DNA of 64,000 nucleotides, from NCBI RefSeq assembly GCF_900115675.1, contig NZ_FOXI01000003.1:124001-188000 (forward strand), in the 5' to 3' direction. How positions within the stretch are numbered: position 1 is the stretch's first letter; every line of letters begins with the position of its first letter. Below the pieces are notes generated by a model. That model was not told where the DNA came from and searched no databases. It saw nothing but the letters and a program-made list of their open reading frames with translations. The DNA comes from Halolamina pelagica (GTDB lineage Archaea > Halobacteriota > Halobacteria > Halobacteriales > Haloferacaceae). Shown here one piece after another: positions 25,623 to 34,495 of this stretch. Position numbers and translations under genes: made by a program.

Positions 25623-26018
25623 ATGGCCGAACTCAAGCTCGTCGTGTCGGATCCCGACACGGGCAACACGTATCAGACTGAGGTCGACGGACAGGACGCC
25701 AACCGGTTCCTCGGTCGATCGCTGGGCGAGGAGGTCGACGGCGACGTCGTCGGGCTCTCGGAGTCGACCCTGAAGCTCACGGGCGGCTCGGACGCCGCCG
25801 GCCGACCGATGCGGGAGGACGTCGCCGGCTCCGACCTCAAGCAACTGCTGCTCGAGGGCGGCGTCGGCTACCACCCCGAGAAGGACGGCGAGCGCCGACG
25901 CGTCACGGTCCGTGGCGCCGAGTTCAGCGAGGAGAGCGCGCAGGTCAACGCCATGGTCCTCGGCGACGAGGACGTCGCCGCCGCCTTCGGCGAGGGCGAC
26001 GACGAAGACGCCGAGTAA
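25623..26018 (+). CDS. rps6e: 30S ribosomal protein S6e
   Basis: A 131-aa archaeal/eukaryal small-subunit protein. The opening [18 protein letters not shown] and the [15 protein letters not shown] strand are diagnostic of S6e. The eukaryotic phosphorylated C-terminal extension is missing, as in all archaea. An in-frame ATG eleven codons upstream is rejected because the family starts at [11 protein letters not shown]. The next gene begins 18 bp downstream. Confidence 0.95.
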   Translation: MAELKLVVSDPDTGNTYQTEVDGQDANRFLGRSLGEEVDGDVVGLSESTLKLTGGSDAAGRPMREDVAGSDLKQLLLEGGVGYHPEKDGERRRVTVRGAEFSEESAQVNAMVLGDEDVAAAFGEGDDEDAE

Positions 26019-26036
26019 GTTCCCGCTCGCTTCTCG

Positions 26037-26480
26037 ATGTCCGACCGAATCCCCAGCGACCACGCCAGCGTTCACACCGAGCGGGCCGAGGTGGCCCGCA
26101 GCGGCGGCACGCGCCGGCCCTGTCTGCACCTGCCTGCCGATCTGGCCCTCGAACCGGGCTCGTTCGTCCGGCTCGTGATCGCCGGCGACGAGTACCACGC
26201 CGAGGTTCGCGAGGACCGCTCGGGGTTCCTGCTCCGAGGCGCTTACGACCTCAAAAGCGAGGCGCGCGACCCGGGCCGTGCCGAGAACCGACTGGTCGAG
26301 TGGCTGCGGGACGAGGGACGCGAGCCGGGCGACCCCGTCGAGATCGACGAGATCGAACCCGGCGAACGCTACGGCCTGCGGCTGCCGGGCGAGCGGACGT
26401 TCTACCGCGACACCAGCGGCCCCGGCGGGTCGCTGCAGGACATCGCGAGCGATCTGGACGGCGTCGACTCCGACGGCTGA
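26037..26480 (+). CDS. Conserved haloarchaeal protein (DUF7112-like)
   Basis: A 147-aa acidic soluble protein. It starts MSDRIPSDHASVHTERAEV, with a beta-rich middle (FVRLVIAGDEYHAEVRED) and the pattern RAENRLVEWLRDEGREPGDPVEIDEI. The latter resembles AbrB/SpoVT-like or SH3-like small beta folds, without a safe assignment. It follows rps6e by 18 bp, suggesting co-transcription. I attach the DUF7112 name only tentatively. Confidence 0.5.
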   Translation: MSDRIPSDHASVHTERAEVARSGGTRRPCLHLPADLALEPGSFVRLVIAGDEYHAEVREDRSGFLLRGAYDLKSEARDPGRAENRLVEWLRDEGREPGDPVEIDEIEPGERYGLRLPGERTFYRDTSGPGGSLQDIASDLDGVDSDG

Positions 26481-26535
26481 CCCCGATGCCGCGCCAACGC
26501 GGTCGCTTTTTCCCGGAGAAGCGCCTCCAGCCCGT

Positions 26536-26970
26536 ATGAGCAAACTCTCGGAGTTCCTCGCGGGCGAGCGCCTGGAGGACGTGGCGCTGTTCCTCGCGGA
26601 GGACCAGCTGGACGAGGCGGGGAAACTGGCAGACGCCGGCGAGGCGGTCGACGGCGGCGTCGTGCTCGTGCGCCCGGGCGAGCAGGGGCGGAAGCTGTTC
26701 AGCGCCGGCACCGGGCAGGACGCGATGGAGTTCGCGAAAGAAGCGATGGGCGAGGGCGGCAGCGTCGACGCCGACCTCGCCGGCGGCGAGTGTCCAGCCG
26801 GCGACGGTGACGAGCATCAGGTCCAGTACGTGTTCGCGTTCACGGAGGCCGAGAACCCCGATGTCGGCGGGCTGTACGCCGACGGCGACGTGATCCACGC
26901 CTACGCGAAGTGTGCCTGCGGGGAGTCGTACTCCGAGAAGTGGGTGGTCGGGAGTCGCTCCGGGGAGTAA
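26536..26970 (+). CDS. Conserved haloarchaeal protein (DUF5807-like)
   Basis: A 144-aa acidic protein. It opens MSKLSEFLAGERLEDVALFL and has a central GKLFSAGTGQDAMEFAKEAM-like helix (residues ~52-72) and a CxC-containing end (YAKCACGESYSEKW). The single cysteine knuckle could bind metal only with another ligand set. It probably belongs to the rps6e gene run. ATG 26536 is chosen because the sequence before it lies in another gene's frame. The function is unknown. Confidence 0.55.
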   Translation: MSKLSEFLAGERLEDVALFLAEDQLDEAGKLADAGEAVDGGVVLVRPGEQGRKLFSAGTGQDAMEFAKEAMGEGGSVDADLAGGECPAGDGDEHQVQYVFAFTEAENPDVGGLYADGDVIHAYAKCACGESYSEKWVVGSRSGE

Positions 26971-27048
26971 CCCCCCGCCCGTTCCCAGTTCCGCGGAATC
27001 GGCGGGACTGACTTTTCCCGTCGGCGCCTACATTGAGGTAGAGGCACG

Positions 27049-27210
27049 ATGGCTCTCACAACCCTCGAAGAGGAGTTCTTCGGAGAACCGTTGACGCCAG
27101 TGGAGCGTGTCCTCGCCGGGATCCCGGCCGTCCTCGGCGCCGTGGGGCACCTCCTCCTCGCCAGCACGGCCGTCCTGCTGCTGTACGTGCTGGTGACGGC
27201 TGGCGCCTGA
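27049..27210 (+). CDS. 53-aa single-pass membrane microprotein
   Basis: ATG 27049 opens a 53-codon frame: an acidic amphipathic start MALTTLEEEFFGEPLTPVER, then one long hydrophobic segment (about residues 22-50) ending in TAGA. The codons are third-position GC-rich, and gaggtag-like purines (GAGGTAGAGG) precede the ATG by about 8 bp, a plausible ribosome-binding site. A membrane anchor or a subunit partner is possible. It is followed by convergent DHH gene DNA. Confidence 0.5.
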   Translation: MALTTLEEEFFGEPLTPVERVLAGIPAVLGAVGHLLLASTAVLLLYVLVTAGA

Positions 27211-27267
27211 GAACCGGACACCCTCTCCGCCGTTTTCGAACGGGAGCCATCGAGAGTCGTATCCGCC

Positions 27268-28461
27268 CTACTCCTCCACTAGCTCCTCGAACGCCCGGCG
27301 GATCACGGTCCGCGCGGTCCGCCCCTCGCTGGTCCAGTGCTGGGCCATGTCCAGCATGTCGTCGTAGATGTCCGGCTTACAGCCAGCGGCCTTCGGGTGG
27401 CCGCCGCCGTTGACCTGGCCGGCGACCTCGTGGCAGCGCTCGAACCCCTCCGAGCCGCGGATCGACGCGCTCCCGGAGGGTTTGACGATCACCGCGGCGT
27501 CGCAGCCGTCCTTTCGCAGTGCCTCGGCGACCTCGTTCTGCGAGCAGCGCCCGTAGGTGAAGCCGACGGTCCAGTCGCCGATCTGCCGGCGGTTCGCCCG
27601 CGAGACCGCGGCCTCGATGCGCTGTTCCTTCTCCACCCGGCGGTGAGCGACGTAGTCGAGCACCGTCTCCGGGAGCGCGGCGCCGTACTCGCCGACGATC
27701 GTCGCGTACTCCTCGGGCCCGCTCCAGTAGGCGTAGTCCGCGAGGTCGTCGCTGCGGGCGTCCCGCTTGAGCCAGAGGTCGTGGTCCCGGGTGACCTCGG
27801 CGAGTTCGGCGTAGCGCTCGTCGAACTCGTAGTCGAGCGAGCGCAGCGCCACGTCGGTCGTGCACTCCTCCTCGCTGTCGCCGATCACGAGGTCGACGCC
27901 GGCGTCGCGAACGCTCCGTTCCAGGTCCGCGCCCCACTGGTGGTGGTCGAACCACCGGACTTCCCCGCCGAGGTCGACGAGCGTCTCGAGGTCCTCGGCG
28001 ATGTACTCGTAGCTGTCCGGGCAGATGTCGCAGACGAAGACGTCGGTCCCGACTTCGGCGTACGCCGCGACGAGTTCGAGCGACTCCTCGATGTCGCCGG
28101 GACCGGACGCGACGAGCGCGACCGTCGAGCGCTCGTGGGGTTCGGGCTCGTCGTCCTCCCCCTCGTCCGCCGGCTCCTCGTCAGCCTCGGGTTCCCCGTC
28201 GGCCATCTCCTCGGCCAGCGCCTCCTCGAAGGTGGCCACGTCGAGGGCGGCGTCGCGAGCCTCGCGGACGAGCGCGACACAGCCCAGCCCGTCGGCGTCG
28301 GAGTCGGTGATCACGACCGCCTCGGCGCCGTCGACGGCCTCGGCGACGCGCTCCTCGGTGCGGTCCTCCTCCAGCGAGTCGGGGTAGAAAAAGCCCTTCC
28401 CGGGCAGCAGCGAGCGGCGGTGCAGCGAGAGGTCGTCGACCTCGATGAGTTCGTCGTCCAT
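27268..28461 (-). CDS. DHH/DHHA1 phosphoesterase
   Basis: A 397-aa DHH-superfamily protein acting on phosphodiesters with Mn2+. The motifs are an N-terminal ITDSDADGLG (metal-binding Asp), a WFDHHQWG block as the DHH motif, and the C-terminal DHHA1 domain GGGHPKAAG. A long acidic insertion (~90-115, E/D-rich) is a halophile feature. Archaeal relatives include RecJ-like nucleases and oligonucleotide or cyclic-dinucleotide hydrolases. Nothing here decides between them. Confidence 0.85.
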   Translation of the reverse strand: MDDELIEVDDLSLHRRSLLPGKGFFYPDSLEEDRTEERVAEAVDGAEAVVITDSDADGLGCVALVREARDAALDVATFEEALAEEMADGEPEADEEPADEGEDDEPEPHERSTVALVASGPGDIEESLELVAAYAEVGTDVFVCDICPDSYEYIAEDLETLVDLGGEVRWFDHHQWGADLERSVRDAGVDLVIGDSEEECTTDVALRSLDYEFDERYAELAEVTRDHDLWLKRDARSDDLADYAYWSGPEEYATIVGEYGAALPETVLDYVAHRRVEKEQRIEAAVSRANRRQIGDWTVGFTYGRCSQNEVAEALRKDGCDAAVIVKPSGSASIRGSEGFERCHEVAGQVNGGGHPKAAGCKPDIYDDMLDMAQHWTSEGRTARTVIRRAFEELVEE

Positions 28462-28504
28462 ACCCGAGAGTCGGCGAGCCGGGGTATAAGCGCCGTGGAA
28501 CGGG

Positions 28505-28975
28505 CTACGCGGTCGCCTCGCCGCCGCCCGTGTCGTCGGCTCCCTCGGCCTCCCCCTCCAGCTGTCGGACGGTCAGCACCGGCACCGGACAGCGCCGCAC
28601 GACGCTCTCGGCGACGCCGCCGATCAGGTAGCGGTTCTCGCCGTGGCGCCCCCGGGTCCCGGTCGCGACCACGTCGGCGTCGACCTCGCGGGCGTAGTCG
28701 GAGATGGTCGCGGCCGGCCGGCCCTCGCGGACCGCCGTGGTGACTGGCTGCTCGGCGCGCGTGGCCACGTCGGCGACGGCGTCCTCGCCGTCGTCGCGGA
28801 GCCCCTCGCGGAGCTCCGCCCGGATGCTCTCGGGGGAGGACTCCACCTCCCCCTCGTCGACGACGAACAGCGCGTGCACGTCGGCGTCGAACCGCTCGGC
28901 GAAATCCAGCGCCACGTCGACGGCACGCCGGACGCTCGCGGAGCCGTCGGTGGCGATGACTAGGGTGTCGAACAC
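28505..28975 (-). CDS. Universal stress protein (UspA family)
   Basis: A 156-aa single Usp domain: VIATDGSASVRRAVDVALDF at the start and the ATP-binding signature GTRGRHGENRYLIGGVAES, matching G-2x-G-9x-G(S). Such proteins bind ATP and respond to stress. The start is GTG 28975, with a GTTATG box about 25 bp before it. It is 43 bp upstream of the DHH gene on the same strand. Confidence 0.92.
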   Translation of the reverse strand: MFDTLVIATDGSASVRRAVDVALDFAERFDADVHALFVVDEGEVESSPESIRAELREGLRDDGEDAVADVATRAEQPVTTAVREGRPAATISDYAREVDADVVATGTRGRHGENRYLIGGVAESVVRRCPVPVLTVRQLEGEAEGADDTGGGEATA

Positions 28976-29087
28976 AGTCGTTCGTTCGCCCGGGAGGACA
29001 TAACTCCGACGGCGTGCGCCGCGGCGGCGCGTCGACGGGCGTCGCGCTCTCAGAAGCTACTTCCGGGTGCCGCCCCCCTCGTCGGCT

Positions 29088-30374
29088 ATGCGCACCGACA
29101 TCGGCAACGCGCTGGGCGGGGAGCCGGCCCTGACCCGCGACGCCCTCGACGAACTGGACGCCGACGTGGCCGCGGCCCACGAGCGGATCGCGGCCGGGAT
29201 GGCCGACGACGAGTTCGGCTACGCCGCGCTCAACCTGCCAGAGACGGCCGACCCCGACCGAATCAGGACTGCGGTCGCCCCCTTCGCCGACAGCGCGGCG
29301 GTCCTCACGGTCGGCATCGGCGGCAGCGCCCTCGGCGCCGCGACGCTCGCGAACGCGCTGGAGAGCGACGTGGACGCCTACTTCCTCGACAACGTCGACC
29401 CCGAGCACACCTCCCGGCTGCTCGACGGCCTCGATCTCTCGCGAACCGCCGTGAACGTCGTCTCGAACTCCGGGACGACCGCCGAGACGCTCTCGAACTT
29501 CCTCGTGGTTCGCGAAGCGATGGACTCGGCGGGCGTCAACTGGACCGAACGGACGTTCGTGACCACTGGGCCGGAGGGGAACCTCCGGAACCTTGCCGAG
29601 AAGCACGACCTGCCGGCGCTCGACGTGCCGGCGGGTGTCCCCGGCCGGTTCTCGGTGCTCTCGACGGTCGGCCTCGCGGTCGCGGCGATCCAGGGTCACG
29701 ACGTCGACGCCGTGCTCGCCGGCGCCGCCGACGAGCGCGAGCGGCTGGCGGGGTCGCTGTACGACTCGCCCGCCTACGCTTACGGGGCGACGACCTACGC
29801 GCTCGCCGAGCGCGGCGCCGTCACGAACGCGTTCATGCCCTACGCCGAGTCCCTGGAGACGTTCGCCGAGTGGTTCGCGCAACTCTGGGCCGAGAGTCTC
29901 GGGAAGGACGGGCAGGGACAGACCCCGGCCCGCGCGCTCGGCGCGACCGACCAGCACTCACAGCTCCAACTCTACCGCGCCGGGCCGCGGGACAAGCTGG
30001 TGACGCTCGTCCGGCCGACCGAACGCGCGGACCGCGACGTCCCGGAGACCGATCTGGAGGGGCTCTCCTACCTCGGCGGCCAGTCGCTCGGCACCTTGCT
30101 CGACGCGGAGTTCGAGGCGACCGAGGCGAGCCTCACGGCCGCGGACTGCCCGAACGTCCGCCTCGAGATCGACCGCGTCGACGAGCGCGGCCTGGGCGAA
30201 CTGCTGTTCGGCATGGAGGCCGCCTGCGTCTGCTACGGCGAACTCGCGGACCTCTCGACGTTCACCCAGCCCGCGGTCGAGTGGGGCAAAAGGGCCGCCC
30301 GCGGCCTGCTCGGCGGCGGCGAGTTCGAGGAGGCCGAGGCGGTCCGCGGGAAGGACCGGCTGGTCGTGGAGTAG
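29088..30374 (+). CDS. pgi: Glucose-6-phosphate isomerase
   Basis: A 428-aa enzyme interconverting glucose-6-P and fructose-6-P. This is the classical PGI superfamily and not the cupin type of other archaea. Visible are GIGGSALGAATL and SNSGTTAETLSNF (phosphate binding), and the catalytic Lys region GQTPARALGATDQHSQ. It is shorter than the 550-aa bacterial form, as is usual in haloarchaea. ATG 29088 (MRTDIGNALGG) was chosen over one seven codons upstream for its family match. Confidence 0.93.
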   Translation: MRTDIGNALGGEPALTRDALDELDADVAAAHERIAAGMADDEFGYAALNLPETADPDRIRTAVAPFADSAAVLTVGIGGSALGAATLANALESDVDAYFLDNVDPEHTSRLLDGLDLSRTAVNVVSNSGTTAETLSNFLVVREAMDSAGVNWTERTFVTTGPEGNLRNLAEKHDLPALDVPAGVPGRFSVLSTVGLAVAAIQGHDVDAVLAGAADERERLAGSLYDSPAYAYGATTYALAERGAVTNAFMPYAESLETFAEWFAQLWAESLGKDGQGQTPARALGATDQHSQLQLYRAGPRDKLVTLVRPTERADRDVPETDLEGLSYLGGQSLGTLLDAEFEATEASLTAADCPNVRLEIDRVDERGLGELLFGMEAACVCYGELADLSTFTQPAVEWGKRAARGLLGGGEFEEAEAVRGKDRLVVE

Positions 30375-30452
30375 CGGCTTGGGTCGTGCCGGGTCGGGGC
30401 CTCGACGCCCGCGACCGTCACCGCTTTGCCGCCCGACCCGCTGGCTCCGGTA

Positions 30453-31175
30453 ATGAGCCAGCCCGCACAGCCCTCGACGATGGGGTCGAAGGCCCTCCGG
30501 ACGTTCCAGGCGCTGGTGCTGTTCGTCGCGGCGATCGTCGGCGGCAGCGTCGGCGTCTCGGTGTGGGCCGGCGCCGCGCCGGCGCTGGGCGTCGCCGAGG
30601 GGACGACCGCCTACGAGATCGCCAACACGGTCGCGCAGTTCGCGGGGCTGGTGGCGCCGGTCGGGCTGTTCGTCGCCGCCGCGGGCGACCGGGAGCTGCT
30701 CTCGTGGGGGCGGCCCGACCGCCGGCAGGCGGCGATCGCGGTGGGCGCCGTCGTCGTGCTCTACCTCGGCCAGATCGCGCTGATCACGGCGTTCTCGCAG
30801 TTCGACGTGTCGCCCTCCCAGAACCCCGCGGTCGACCCCTCCGGGCGAGAGGCCGCGTACTTCCTCCTGATGGTTCCCGTCTCGCTGTTCGTGGTCGGGC
30901 CCGCGGAGGAGCTACTGGTGCGCGGCGGGATCCAGGGGCTCCTGAAGCGGGCTTGGGGCCCGTGGCCCGGTATCGTCGGCGCGAGCGCGCTGTTCGGGTC
31001 GCTGCACTACATCGGCGGCGGCAGCGGCGCGCTGGCGTACGTGGTGCTCTCCTTCCTGCTCGGGACGCTACTGGGGTATCTGTACGAGCGGACGGGGAAC
31101 CTGGTCGTGCCGATGGTGGCCCACGGCGGCTACAACGCGGTCATCTACGCGATCCAGTACGTAACGTTCGGCTGA
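30453..31175 (+). CDS. CPBP intramembrane metalloprotease
   Basis: A 240-aa polytopic membrane protein of the CPBP (Abi/CAAX protease) family. The EE dyad (PAEELLVRGGIQGLL, followed by FGSLHYIGGG) and the last helix with a conserved His are in order. The family includes prenyl-protein proteases and bacteriocin-immunity proteins; the substrate is unknown. Eight or so helices span residues 20-235. The stop lies 3 bp from the stop of the convergent nob1. Confidence 0.88.
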   Translation: MSQPAQPSTMGSKALRTFQALVLFVAAIVGGSVGVSVWAGAAPALGVAEGTTAYEIANTVAQFAGLVAPVGLFVAAAGDRELLSWGRPDRRQAAIAVGAVVVLYLGQIALITAFSQFDVSPSQNPAVDPSGREAAYFLLMVPVSLFVVGPAEELLVRGGIQGLLKRAWGPWPGIVGASALFGSLHYIGGGSGALAYVVLSFLLGTLLGYLYERTGNLVVPMVAHGGYNAVIYAIQYVTFG

Positions 31176-31178
31176 GAA

Positions 31179-31637
31179 TCAGGCGGGGTTCTTCCGCGAG
31201 AGGTCGCTGCCACAGATCGGGCAGCGCTCGCGGTCGTCGTCGAACTCGCGGCCACAGCCCGCACACTGGAACTTCCAGTCGCGCTCCTCCTCGATCCCGT
31301 CGCGGGCGATCACCTGGACGTCGACGTCGAGCTTCTCGGCGACGTTCTGCATCGCGTAGTCGTCGGTCACGAGCGTCGCGTCGAGTTCGAACGCGGTCGC
31401 GAGCAGGCGCGTGTCGGTGTCGGAGAGCTCGTCGGCGTCGCCGGTCTCGCCGGCGGCCCGGCGCACGCGGTCGACGGTCTCGTCGGCCGGGAGGTGGAGC
31501 TCCATCCCGGCGCCCTCCATCGCGTCGAAGCGGTACTCGTTCCCGCCCTCGAGTTCCTCCTTGACGAGCGGGATCGAGACCTGCTCCTCGTCGGTGTGGT
31601 ACTCGTGGATGAACGCCGACGTGTCGAGGACCTGCAT
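31179..31637 (-). CDS. nob1: Endoribonuclease Nob1
   Basis: A 152-aa PIN-domain nuclease that cleaves the 3' end of 16S pre-rRNA in 30S maturation. PIN acids are visible (LDTSAF with Asp5, and TRLLATAFELDATLVTDDYA). The C-terminal zinc ribbon CAGCGREF ... CPICGSDL (from ~125) is diagnostic of Nob1. Its ATG follows the PRC-barrel gene stop directly, with no spacer. Confidence 0.93.
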   Translation of the reverse strand: MQVLDTSAFIHEYHTDEEQVSIPLVKEELEGGNEYRFDAMEGAGMELHLPADETVDRVRRAAGETGDADELSDTDTRLLATAFELDATLVTDDYAMQNVAEKLDVDVQVIARDGIEEERDWKFQCAGCGREFDDDRERCPICGSDLSRKNPA

Positions 31638-31883
31638 CTATCGCTGGATGACGATGTAGTCCTTCACGGCCTGCACCCGGGAGACGGGAACCCGGAACCG
31701 GCCGCCCTCGTCGCGCTCGAAGTTGATCTTGCCACGCGGGGTGTCCTCGTTGGGCGAGACCAGCAGGTCGTGGAGTTCGCCGGTCTTGAGGTCCATCGTG
31801 ATGTTGTACAGCATGCCGAGCTCGGTGCCGTCCGAGCCCATGACTGCCTTCCCCGAGAGGTTCTCGGCGAGTATGTCGGCCAT
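31638..31883 (-). CDS. PRC-barrel domain protein
   Basis: An 81-aa single PRC-barrel domain (MADILAENLSGKAVMGSDG; ITMDLKTGELHDLLV; GRFRVPVSRVQAVKDYI). The fold is related to RimM's ribosome-binding domain. Fused end-to-start with nob1 (stop and next ATG adjacent), which suggests a role in ribosome or RNA maturation. ATG 31883 is chosen because the long upstream extension lacks coding character. It is divergent from aIF2. Confidence 0.82.
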   Translation of the reverse strand: MADILAENLSGKAVMGSDGTELGMLYNITMDLKTGELHDLLVSPNEDTPRGKINFERDEGGRFRVPVSRVQAVKDYIVIQR

Positions 31884-32035
31884 ACGGCCCAACACAGGCC
31901 GTAGTGTGATAAACGCCACGGGGCCGACGTCGGCGGCGGGTGGGGTCGACGACCGATCACGCCGTGGAGAGTCGAAACAGGTAACTGGCGTCCGCGATTC
32001 GATGAAACCAAGAGACGTTCTCTCGGTGATTTTCG

Positions 32036-33847
32036 ATGCCTGACGCCAACAACGCCGACGCCAGCGCCGACCCCGGATCGCTCCGGACACCCATCGTCGC
32101 CGTGCTCGGCCACGTCGACCACGGGAAGACGAGTTTGCTCGACAAGATCCGCGGCTCGGCCGTCAGCGAGGGCGAGGCCGGCGCCATCACGCAGCACATC
32201 GGCGCCACCGCCGTCCCGCTGGACACCGTGTCGTCGATGGCCGGCGAGCTCGTGGTGGCCGACGACTTCGACCTCCCGGGCCTGCTCTTCATCGACACGC
32301 CCGGCCACCACTCGTTCTCGACGCTGCGGGCCCGCGGGGGCGCGCTCGCGGACATCGCCGTCCTCGTCGTCGACGTGAACGACGGGTTCCAGCCCCAGAC
32401 CGAGGAGGCGCTGGACATCCTCCAGCGCACGGGGACGCCCTTCGTCGTCGCCGCGAACAAGATCGACACGACGCCGGGCTGGAACCCCAACCCCAAGGCG
32501 CCGGTCCAGGAGACCTACGAGGCCCAGACCGACCGCGCCCGGGAGCGGCTGGACGAGAACCTCTACGAGATCATCGGCCAGCTCTCGGACGGGGGGTTCT
32601 CGGCGGACCTCTACTGGCGGGTCCAGAACTTCCAGAACAACATCGGCGTCGTCCCGGTCTCGGCGATGACCGGCGAGGGGATCCCCGACCTGCTCGCGGT
32701 GCTGATGGGGCTCTCCCAGCGCTACATGAAGGAGGAGATGGAGGTCGACCTCGCGGGTCCCGGGAAGGGGACCGTCCTCGAAGTGAAGGACGAGAAGGGG
32801 TTCGGTGCCACGCTGGACGTGGTGCTCTACGACGGCACCGTGGAGGAGGGCGACCGCATCGTCGTCGGCGGCGTCGAGGGCCCGATCGTCACGGAGGTCC
32901 GCGCGCTCCTGCGCCCGCGGGCGCTCTCGGAGATCCGCACGGAGGCGGAGTTCGAGCGCCTCGACGCCGTGCAGGCCGCCTCGGGCGTGAAGCTCGCGGC
33001 GCCGAACCTCGACGACGCGATGGCCGGCGCGCCGGTCCGCGTGGTCCGCGGGCGGCCGCTGGAGGACGTGATCGAGGAGGTCGAGGCGGAGCTCTCCGAG
33101 ATCGAGGTCGACACCGAGGACGAGGGCGTCGTCGTCAAGGCCGACACGTTGGGGAGCCTGGAGGCGATGGCCAACGCGCTCCGGGAGTCCGAGATCCCCA
33201 TCCTGCGGGCGGAGGTCGGCGACGTGGCGCCGCGTGACGTGGCGGTCGCGAGCACCGCCAACGAGGCCGAGCACCGCGTGATCCTCGGCTTCAACGTGGA
33301 CGTGCTCCCCGACGCCGAGCGGGAACTCGACCAGCAGGGCGTGAAGCTGTTCAACGACGACGTGATCTACCAGTTGGTCGAGGACTACGAGTCGTTCGTC
33401 GAGGAGCGCGAGCGCGAACAGCAGGAGACCGTGCTGGACAAGATCCACCGCCCTGCCCGCTTCCGGATCCTGGAGGACCACACGTTCCGGCAGAACAACC
33501 CCGCGGTCGTCGGCGTCGAGATCCTCGCCGGCACGATCGAGAACAACCGCCGGGTCGCGAAGTTCGAGGACGGCGAGTCGACCCGGGTGGGCGAACTCTC
33601 GGGGATGCAGGAACAGGGCGACGACGTGGACGAGGCCCGCGCCGGCAGCCGGGTCAGCGTCGCCATCGACGGGCCGACGGTGGGGCGGGACATCGAGGAG
33701 GGCGACGAACTCTGGATCGACCTGCCGGAGAAACACGCGAAGATCCTGGAGCAGGAGCTGAAAGAGGAGATCCCGGCCGACGAGCGCGAGGCGCTGAACG
33801 CGTACCTGGAGAAGATGCGGAAGCGGGACCCGTTCTGGGGGAAGTGA
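32036..33847 (+). CDS. infB: Translation initiation factor aIF2/eIF5B (InfB)
   Basis: A 603-aa archaeal homologue of eIF5B, the GTPase that joins ribosomal subunits at initiation. G1 is GHVDHGKT (residues 25-32), with DTPGHHSF and NKID further on. Domain II and a long linker helix (~330-470) precede the C-terminal domain IV. There is no large N-terminal extension as in eukaryotes. The gene is followed within 5 bp by a nested stem-loop element. ATG 32036. Confidence 0.96.
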   Translation: MPDANNADASADPGSLRTPIVAVLGHVDHGKTSLLDKIRGSAVSEGEAGAITQHIGATAVPLDTVSSMAGELVVADDFDLPGLLFIDTPGHHSFSTLRARGGALADIAVLVVDVNDGFQPQTEEALDILQRTGTPFVVAANKIDTTPGWNPNPKAPVQETYEAQTDRARERLDENLYEIIGQLSDGGFSADLYWRVQNFQNNIGVVPVSAMTGEGIPDLLAVLMGLSQRYMKEEMEVDLAGPGKGTVLEVKDEKGFGATLDVVLYDGTVEEGDRIVVGGVEGPIVTEVRALLRPRALSEIRTEAEFERLDAVQAASGVKLAAPNLDDAMAGAPVRVVRGRPLEDVIEEVEAELSEIEVDTEDEGVVVKADTLGSLEAMANALRESEIPILRAEVGDVAPRDVAVASTANEAEHRVILGFNVDVLPDAERELDQQGVKLFNDDVIYQLVEDYESFVEEREREQQETVLDKIHRPARFRILEDHTFRQNNPAVVGVEILAGTIENNRRVAKFEDGESTRVGELSGMQEQGDDVDEARAGSRVSVAIDGPTVGRDIEEGDELWIDLPEKHAKILEQELKEEIPADEREALNAYLEKMRKRDPFWGK

Positions 33848-33851
33848 CACC

Positions 33852-33920
33852 GATCACGGCTCGCGACCCGCGACGGCCTCCGTGCCCCGGCGACAGAGCC
33901 CACGCCGCGGCTGTGTAAAA
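33852..33920 (+). repeat. Nested stem-loop element, degenerate copy (element A)
   Basis: Starts 5 bp after the aIF2 stop. It shares with the copies at 43.42 and 58.06 kb the GCGACC box (33863-33868), a loop CTCCGT (33878-33883) flanked by GGC/GCC, and a GTGTAAAA tail. The outer stem is weak (ATCACGGC to GCCGCGGC), and the CGGAG downstream has decayed to CAGAG. Nothing else is seen in the rest of the gap to 34037. Confidence 0.5.
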
Positions 33921-34037
33921 CCCAGCGCCGGCCGCTGTCTTCTACGCGGTCGTCGATACAGCGACGGCGCCGACGCCGAAGCGGTCGCTGGTCGGTTACC
34001 GGTCGGAGAACGCAGAACCGCAGAAACCGTTACTCGG

Positions 34038-34412
34038 CTATCGAGCGACCGGGACCGGATCGTCGCCCATCGCGTGCATCACCTGTGCGGCGGCGCTGGC
34101 CGCGAGCCCCTTCGCCACCTCGTCGCGGTCGGCGTCGTCGAGCCCCGCCTTGATGTCCTCGGCGTCGGGCTGGAACCCCGCGCTCACGGGGTGCCCGGCC
34201 GGCGGGCGGACCGCGACGGTCGCCTCCGGCCCGTTCGAGCCGTAGGTGAGTTCGGAACCGACGATGTACCCCTCGGGCAGGTAGGACTCGGTGCGGGAGA
34301 CGATCCCCGCGACGGCGCGACGCAGTCCTCGCTTCTCGTCCGGCGAGAGTTCGACGTTGTTCGACGACCCCCCCATTATCCCCGGGGCCCCGGCGTAATC
34401 AGTCCCGTTCAT
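34038..34412 (-). CDS. DUF5811-like haloarchaeal protein
   Basis: A 124-aa soluble acidic protein with the pattern LSPDEKRGLRRAVAGIVSRT, PEGYIVGSELTYG, ATVAVRPPAGHPVSAGF and LAASAAAQVMHAMGD. This resembles a haloarchaea-only family I know as DUF5811. No catalytic residues or known fold are assigned. It lies 83 bp after the DUF2298 gene stop region and faces aIF2 convergently. Confidence 0.6.
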   Translation of the reverse strand: MNGTDYAGAPGIMGGSSNNVELSPDEKRGLRRAVAGIVSRTESYLPEGYIVGSELTYGSNGPEATVAVRPPAGHPVSAGFQPDAEDIKAGLDDADRDEVAKGLAASAAAQVMHAMGDDPVPVAR

Positions 34413-34495
34413 GTCGTCGTTGCTTGGCGGTATCCACTGATAAAGTCACCGGCGGGGGAACGCGCTCGATTCGGGCGACCGTGTCGCCGACGGGA

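Noticed and set aside
28311-29957. Large open frames on the minus strand across pgi
   Set aside because: Arginine- and proline-rich shadows of real genes in GC-rich DNA without domain similarity.
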